In this document: positions 5,821 to 8,673 of the stretch, piece after piece
How the letters are laid out: each line of letters opens with the position of its first letter
How positions within the stretch are numbered: the first letter of the stretch is position 1
Assembly (NCBI GenBank): GCA_044356865.1
Contig: JBIKVN010000133.1
Location: 1 to 8,673, forward strand
DNA from: JBEIUL01 sp044356865
GTDB lineage: Bacteria > Planctomycetota > Phycisphaerae > Phycisphaerales > SM1A02
DNA: 8,673 bases
Direction of reading: 5' to 3'
Made by a program: the position numbers and the translations under genes
Notes under the pieces: model-generated
The model's database searches: none
What the model saw: only the letters and a program-made list of their open reading frames with translations
What the model was told of the DNA's origin: nothing

Positions 5821-5860
5821 GGTTAGCCACTTCGCAACACTTCGCAACACTTTGCCCCAC
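5821..5860 (-). promoter_or_regulatory. MraZ operator: four GTG boxes at exact 10-bp spacing
   Basis: On the minus strand, reading toward mraZ, the units are GTGGGGCAAA (5860-5851), GTGTTGCGAA (5850-5841), GTGTTGCGAA (5840-5831) and GTGGCTAACC (5830-5821), 31 nt before the start codon. Known MraZ sites are tandem TGGGN or AAAGTGT/G boxes with 10-bp period, and these units match (AAAGTGT, AAGTGT and AAGTGG are all present). TAACCT (5825-5820) is a possible -10 overlapping the last unit, so occupied boxes would block transcription; no clear -35 accompanies it. Confidence 0.88.
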
Positions 5861-5905
5861 AATTTCACCCAGATTCTCAAGAACCGGTCGGGCCCTCGTC
5901 CTTTG

Positions 5906-5937
5906 GGCCTGTCCAATGGTCCGTTTGGCCTGTCCAA
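5906..5937. repeat. Two direct repeats of 11 bp, 21-bp period, upstream of mraZ
   Basis: GGCCTGTCCAA occurs at 5906-5916 and again at 5927-5937 (TTGGACAGGCC on the minus strand). The 21-bp period is two helical turns, so a dimeric regulator could see both on one face. The copies sit about 45-80 bp upstream of the MraZ boxes, in the 277-bp gap between divergent mraZ and the flavin-reductase gene. The TTGGAC parts resemble -35 elements, but no fitting -10 lies 16-18 nt away. The rest of the gap, 5938-6066, shows no clear promoter. Confidence 0.5.
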
Positions 5938-6066
5938 AAACTCTTCGCACGATCGGTCAAACCTCGACGCCCGTCGCTGGACGACCGTCATAAGCGTGGC
6001 ATATTGCAGGAGTTAGACCGATACCGATCGCCGTCCTCCGGGGAGGATGGACCTCTGGAGTGCCCC

Positions 6067-6621
6067 GTGCGGATTGTGGATCCCCTCCTTTCCTCCCCTG
6101 CCGCCGCCAGTCCGGCAAGCCTCGACCTGCGTCGGCAGGCCCTTGGGCGGATCCCCTCGTCCGACTTCCTTCTCACCGCCGGCCTCGGCGACTTCCGAGG
6201 GGGCATCCTCGCCCGCTGGATCCAGCAGGTCTCGGCGGGGCCACCGATGGTGCTCGTGGCGATCGAGAAGGGCCAGCCGCTCAGCCCGATCATCCGCGAC
6301 GCCCGCTTCTTCGGCGTCTGCGAGCCGCGGGCCGACGACCGGCTCCTCCGGAAGCTCTTCGCCGAAAGCCCCGACGAGTCGCGATCCGAGGGCGACCCCT
6401 TCGTGGGCATGCCGCTCCTGGTCACCCCGCACGGCGTGCCGATCCCCCGCCGCGCCGCCTCGTGGCTCGAGTGCGAACTCGTGCGGCACCTCGATGTCGA
6501 GGGAAGCTGCGAGCTCTACGTCGGGCTCGTGCACTCCGCCGGAGTCCACGAGGAACCGCCGGCCGCGAACCACCGGCCGACGCCGGGTCGCGCCGACACC
6601 TCACCGCCGCGTCGGCGCTGA
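6067..6621 (+). CDS. Flavin-reductase-like (FMN-binding split-barrel) protein
   Basis: A 184-residue protein from the chosen start. Residues 19-155 follow the flavin reductase domain: ALGRIPSSDFLLTAGLGD (25-42), GILARWIQQVSAGPPMVLVAI (46-66, the flavin-contact segment), IIRDARFFGV (75-84), DPF (110-112), a Pro/Ile turn, SWLECELVRHLDVEGSCELYVGLV (132-155). Relatives use FMN with NAD(P)H, either as the reductase partner of a monooxygenase or as a diflavin-type module; no dedicated partner is seen here. The last 25 residues are Pro/Arg-rich and probably disordered. The GTG at 6067 is preferred because GGAG ends 6 nt before it; a TTG at 6004 would add 21 residues unlike the family. An amidohydrolase gene begins 49 bp downstream but may have its own promoter. 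Confidence 0.85.
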   Translation: MRIVDPLLSSPAAASPASLDLRRQALGRIPSSDFLLTAGLGDFRGGILARWIQQVSAGPPMVLVAIEKGQPLSPIIRDARFFGVCEPRADDRLLRKLFAESPDESRSEGDPFVGMPLLVTPHGVPIPRRAASWLECELVRHLDVEGSCELYVGLVHSAGVHEEPPAANHRPTPGRADTSPPRRR

Positions 6622-6657
6622 CGCCGGGCGACGGCCGGATCCGGGCCCCCGCCCGCC

Positions 6658-6663
6658 TACACT
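6658..6663 (+). promoter_or_regulatory. -10-like TACACT 7 nt before the amidohydrolase ATG
   Basis: TACACT fits TAnnnT, and the 7-nt gap to the ATG would put the transcription start at or next to the start codon. There is no Shine-Dalgarno in front of this ATG (cggcccc only), which agrees with a leaderless message. A convincing -35 is not visible. Confidence 0.4.
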
Positions 6664-6670
6664 CGGCCCC

Positions 6671-7783
6671 ATGAGTTCCCGATCGCGCTCCCTCGCGACG
6701 CCGGCCGGCCCGTTCCGCAACCCGTCGAACCGCTTCTCGCTTGACTACCGCGACGAGGCCCGCGGCTTTCCGCCGCCGCCGGTCGGCATCATCGACGCCC
6801 ACACCCATGTGAACGGCGGCCGGGCCGCCGAACTCATGCGCGAGGCGATGGACCTCTACGGCATCGAGCGGGTCTGGTCGATGACTTCGCTCGACCAGGT
6901 CGATGCGGTGCGAAGCGTCCTCGGCGATCGCCTCGAGCTCATCGCGATTCCCGACTGGGGCGCGGCGGACCGCCGCCACGCGAACGGCCCGGGCTTCCTC
7001 GAGAACATCCGGCGATTCCACGATCTCGGGGCCCGCATCGTGAAGTTCTGGGCCGCCCCGCGGGCGATCGACTACGGGCACGAGGCGGGCGACCCGGGGC
7101 TCCTCCGCCTCGACAGCCCCGACCGGCTGCGGGCGATGGAACTGGCCGACTCGCTCGGCATGACCTTCATGACCCATGTGGCCGATCCCGACACCTGGTT
7201 CGCGACCCGCTATCGCGACGCCGACCGGTACGGCACGAAGCGCTCGCACTACGAGCCGCTCGAGTCGCTGCTCGAACGCTTCCGCCGACGCCGCTGGATC
7301 GCCGCCCATCTCGGCGGCTGGCCGGAGGATCTCGCGTTCCTCGACGGGCTGCTGCGCCGCAACCCCAACCTCGTCCTCGACGCCAGCGCGACCAAGTGGA
7401 TGGTGCGCGAGGTCTCGCGGCATCCGCGCGAGGCGCTCGTGGCCTTCCTCCGCACGCACGCCGGCCGGATCCTCTTCGGCTCGGACATCGTCACCACCGA
7501 CGACCACCTCCGTCCGGCCGACGGCAAGACCGAGATGCAGGCGAAGGCCGACAGCGCCGAGGACGCGTTCGACCTCTACGCCAGCCGCTACTGGGCGCTG
7601 CGGTCGATGTGGGAAGCCGAGGGCGAGATGGAGTCGCCGATCGGCGACCCGGATCTCGCGATGGTCGCGCCCGACCGCCACGGCCCGCACGACGCGCCAC
7701 GGCTGCGCGGCTTCGCGCTGCCCGAGGACCTGCTGCGGACCTTCTACCGCGGCGCCGCGGAGTCGATCCTGCCGAAGGGCTGA
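6671..7783 (+). CDS. Amidohydrolase-2 family metal-dependent hydrolase (TIM-barrel)
   Basis: A 370-residue protein of the amidohydrolase_2 (ACMSD-like) type, cytoplasmic as no signal peptide is seen. Metal-site motifs occur in order: IIDAHTHV (H44, H46) on strand 1, IVKFW (K125) on a middle strand, FMTHVADP (H169), IAAHLGGWPEDLAFL (H213) and ILFGSDIV (D272). Members of this family bind one zinc or manganese ion and hydrolyse or decarboxylate small organic acids, lactones or amides; the substrate cannot be read here. The last 90 residues include a Trp/Arg-rich helix (ASRYWALRSMWEAEGEMES) and the end FALPEDLLRTFYRGAAESILP, the usual C-terminal helix of these barrels ('N-A-x-R-L-L' in relatives). 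The ATG at 6671 lies 49 bp after the flavin-reductase gene. It converges with the glycosyltransferase gene, 10 bp between stops and no terminator. Confidence 0.87.
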   Translation: MSSRSRSLATPAGPFRNPSNRFSLDYRDEARGFPPPPVGIIDAHTHVNGGRAAELMREAMDLYGIERVWSMTSLDQVDAVRSVLGDRLELIAIPDWGAADRRHANGPGFLENIRRFHDLGARIVKFWAAPRAIDYGHEAGDPGLLRLDSPDRLRAMELADSLGMTFMTHVADPDTWFATRYRDADRYGTKRSHYEPLESLLERFRRRRWIAAHLGGWPEDLAFLDGLLRRNPNLVLDASATKWMVREVSRHPREALVAFLRTHAGRILFGSDIVTTDDHLRPADGKTEMQAKADSAEDAFDLYASRYWALRSMWEAEGEMESPIGDPDLAMVAPDRHGPHDAPRLRGFALPEDLLRTFYRGAAESILPKG

Positions 7784-7793
7784 GCGGAACGAT

Positions 7794-8673
7794 TCACCCC
7801 GTCGCGAGGAACTCGCGCCAACGTGCGAGCGACTCGGGCCCGTGGCGGGCGCCGAGATCGCTCCGGGCCGCCGCGGCCCGCGACGCGAGGGCCGCGCGAT
7901 CGTCGGCCAGGGCCAGCACCGCCCGCGCCGGCGCCCCACGATCGCCGGCCTCTTCGGCCAGGACCGGGACGCCCGCGGCCGCGGCGCAGAGGGCAGGCAG
8001 CGGCGAGTCGGGCACCGCACGGGGCCGATGGCCCGGATCGAAGGCCGCGAGGCGCGGCGCGAGCAGCCGATCCAGGAACCCCACCCGATCGGCGAACGCG
8101 GCCGCCCCGGCGGTGGCGATCCCGTCGCCGGCGATGAACGCCGCGTCGAGCCCGGCGACGAGCGACCACGGCCGGTCGAGCCGACCGTCGGCGATCCAGA
8201 ATCGCGATTCGCCCCCGCCGAGTGCGGGAATGCTGAACGAGCGGAAGGTGCGGGTCCAGTCGCGGGCCGGTGCAAGCCGGGCCGCCCGCGGCGAGACCAC
8301 AAGCAGGCTCCGTACCCCCGCCGCCGCCGCGAACCCCAACGCGTCGAGCGCCTGCTTGAGGTCGCACCGGCGCGGATCGTCCGCCAGCACGCCGACCACG
8401 ATCGTCGCGTCGTCGACTTCCCACGCGGCGCGGATCTCCGACCGCTCGCCGACCGGTCGCCACGCGGCGGGCGGCACCGGCAACTCGGCGATCGGGCCGA
8501 ACGCCGGACTCGCCGCGACGAACGATCGCGACGCCGCCTCGGACAGGCACGCGAAGCGACCCGTCCCGCGGCGGGCGAGTCGCACGAGCCGGCGGTCGGC
8601 GACCGCCCCCCCCGTCGAAACCGTCGCCCGCGCCCGGCCCGGCATCGCGAGGGCCAGCGAGAGCGACGCCGCC
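7794..8673 (-). CDS. Probable glycosyltransferase (GT-B, GT4-like), 3' part; starts beyond the right edge
   Basis: 292 residues up to the stop are visible and the frame stays open to the edge, so the true start lies outside; an internal Met at 8645 should not be taken as the start because nine in-frame residues (AASLSLALA) precede it and the sequence looks mid-domain. Counting from that Met, ACLSEAASRSFVAASP (32-47) resembles the 'vSeaa.r.f....p' linker of GT-B transferases, PPAAWRPVGERSEIRAAWEV (58-77) the inter-domain hinge, and LCAAAAGVPVLAEEAGDRG (219-237) the nucleotide-sugar-binding loop ('a.G.Pvva...gd'). The C-terminal helix ends SLARWREFL. Substrate and acceptor are unknown; an envelope polysaccharide role is a guess. 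The expected C-terminal E(x7)E is only partly seen (EE at 231-232), so the enzyme class is tentative. Confidence 0.5.
   Translation of the reverse strand, partial: AASLSLALAMPGRARATVSTGGAVADRRLVRLARRGTGRFACLSEAASRSFVAASPAFGPIAELPVPPAAWRPVGERSEIRAAWEVDDATIVVGVLADDPRRCDLKQALDALGFAAAAGVRSLLVVSPRAARLAPARDWTRTFRSFSIPALGGGESRFWIADGRLDRPWSLVAGLDAAFIAGDGIATAGAAAFADRVGFLDRLLAPRLAAFDPGHRPRAVPDSPLPALCAAAAGVPVLAEEAGDRGAPARAVLALADDRAALASRAAAARSDLGARHGPESLARWREFLATG

Noticed and set aside
5821..5860. Short tandem repeats as a CRISPR or minisatellite
   Set aside because: Units are 10 bp without spacers, match MraZ boxes and sit at the mraZ promoter.
5239..5991. Long minus-strand frame overlapping mraZ in another phase
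   Set aside because: mraZ has clear family motifs in its own frame; this frame has none and runs through the MraZ operator.
6000..6005. CATATT as -10 of the flavin-reductase gene
   Set aside because: The hexamer 17 nt upstream (CTGGAC) agrees poorly with a -35 and nothing else supports a start there.
6004..6066. TTG start for the flavin-reductase gene, adding 21 residues
   Set aside because: The extra residues do not resemble the family and GGAG is better spaced for the GTG at 6067. Not fully excluded.
6422..8302. 626-codon open frame on the minus strand across the amidohydrolase and glycosyltransferase genes
   Set aside because: It is antisense to the amidohydrolase with its full metal-site motifs, and low-complexity elsewhere; a composition artefact.

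Overview
The window is very GC-rich with strong third-position G/C bias and reads as a chromosomal segment of a high-GC bacterium. The mix of genes suggests a planctomycete, perhaps of the Phycisphaerae type: a stand-alone mraZ with no division-cluster gene beside it, a CsrA homologue, a DapF with an insert, and a lineage-specific lipoprotein. That placement is an inference; there is no rRNA or other direct marker. Nothing indicates a phage, transposon or plasmid.

Layout. (1) Positions 1-4198, minus strand: a compact four-gene run transcribed toward the left edge. In order it encodes a lipoprotein with a C-terminal JAMM-like metal-site pattern, a multi-pass M48-type zinc peptidase, diaminopimelate epimerase (DapF), and the start of an M20-family metallohydrolase cut by the window edge. 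The genes are 6 bp apart, then overlap by 13 bp and 4 bp (GTGA), so co-transcription and translational coupling are likely. (2) Positions 4254-4963, plus strand: a one-domain NifU-type Fe-S scaffold protein, then csrA. csrA is preceded by a leader with a 7-bp hairpin that shows a GGA in its loop, and its Shine-Dalgarno sequence also contains GGA. (3) Positions 4964-5306: a convergent spacer with a strong terminator, whose minus strand is unusually rich in GGA motifs, several of them in hairpin loops. (4) Positions 5307-5860, minus strand: mraZ with a clear four-unit operator of GTG boxes spaced exactly 10 bp apart just upstream of its start. (5) Positions 6067-7783, plus strand: a flavin-reductase-like protein, then an amidohydrolase-2 family metallohydrolase. 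(6) Positions 7794-8673, minus strand: the 3' part of a probable glycosyltransferase that enters from the right edge.

The most interesting material is regulatory. The mraZ operator gives a well-supported autoregulation prediction. csrA appears to have a CsrA-binding leader, and the neighbouring convergent spacer could encode a GGA-rich, CsrB-like RNA ending at a GAAA-tetraloop terminator; this second idea is speculative but testable. Three genes have a TAnnnT -10-like box only 6-7 nt before their ATG, which suggests leaderless transcripts. The lipoprotein's JAMM-like signature, next to a membrane zinc peptidase and a peptidoglycan-precursor gene, is a possible undescribed envelope protease pair.
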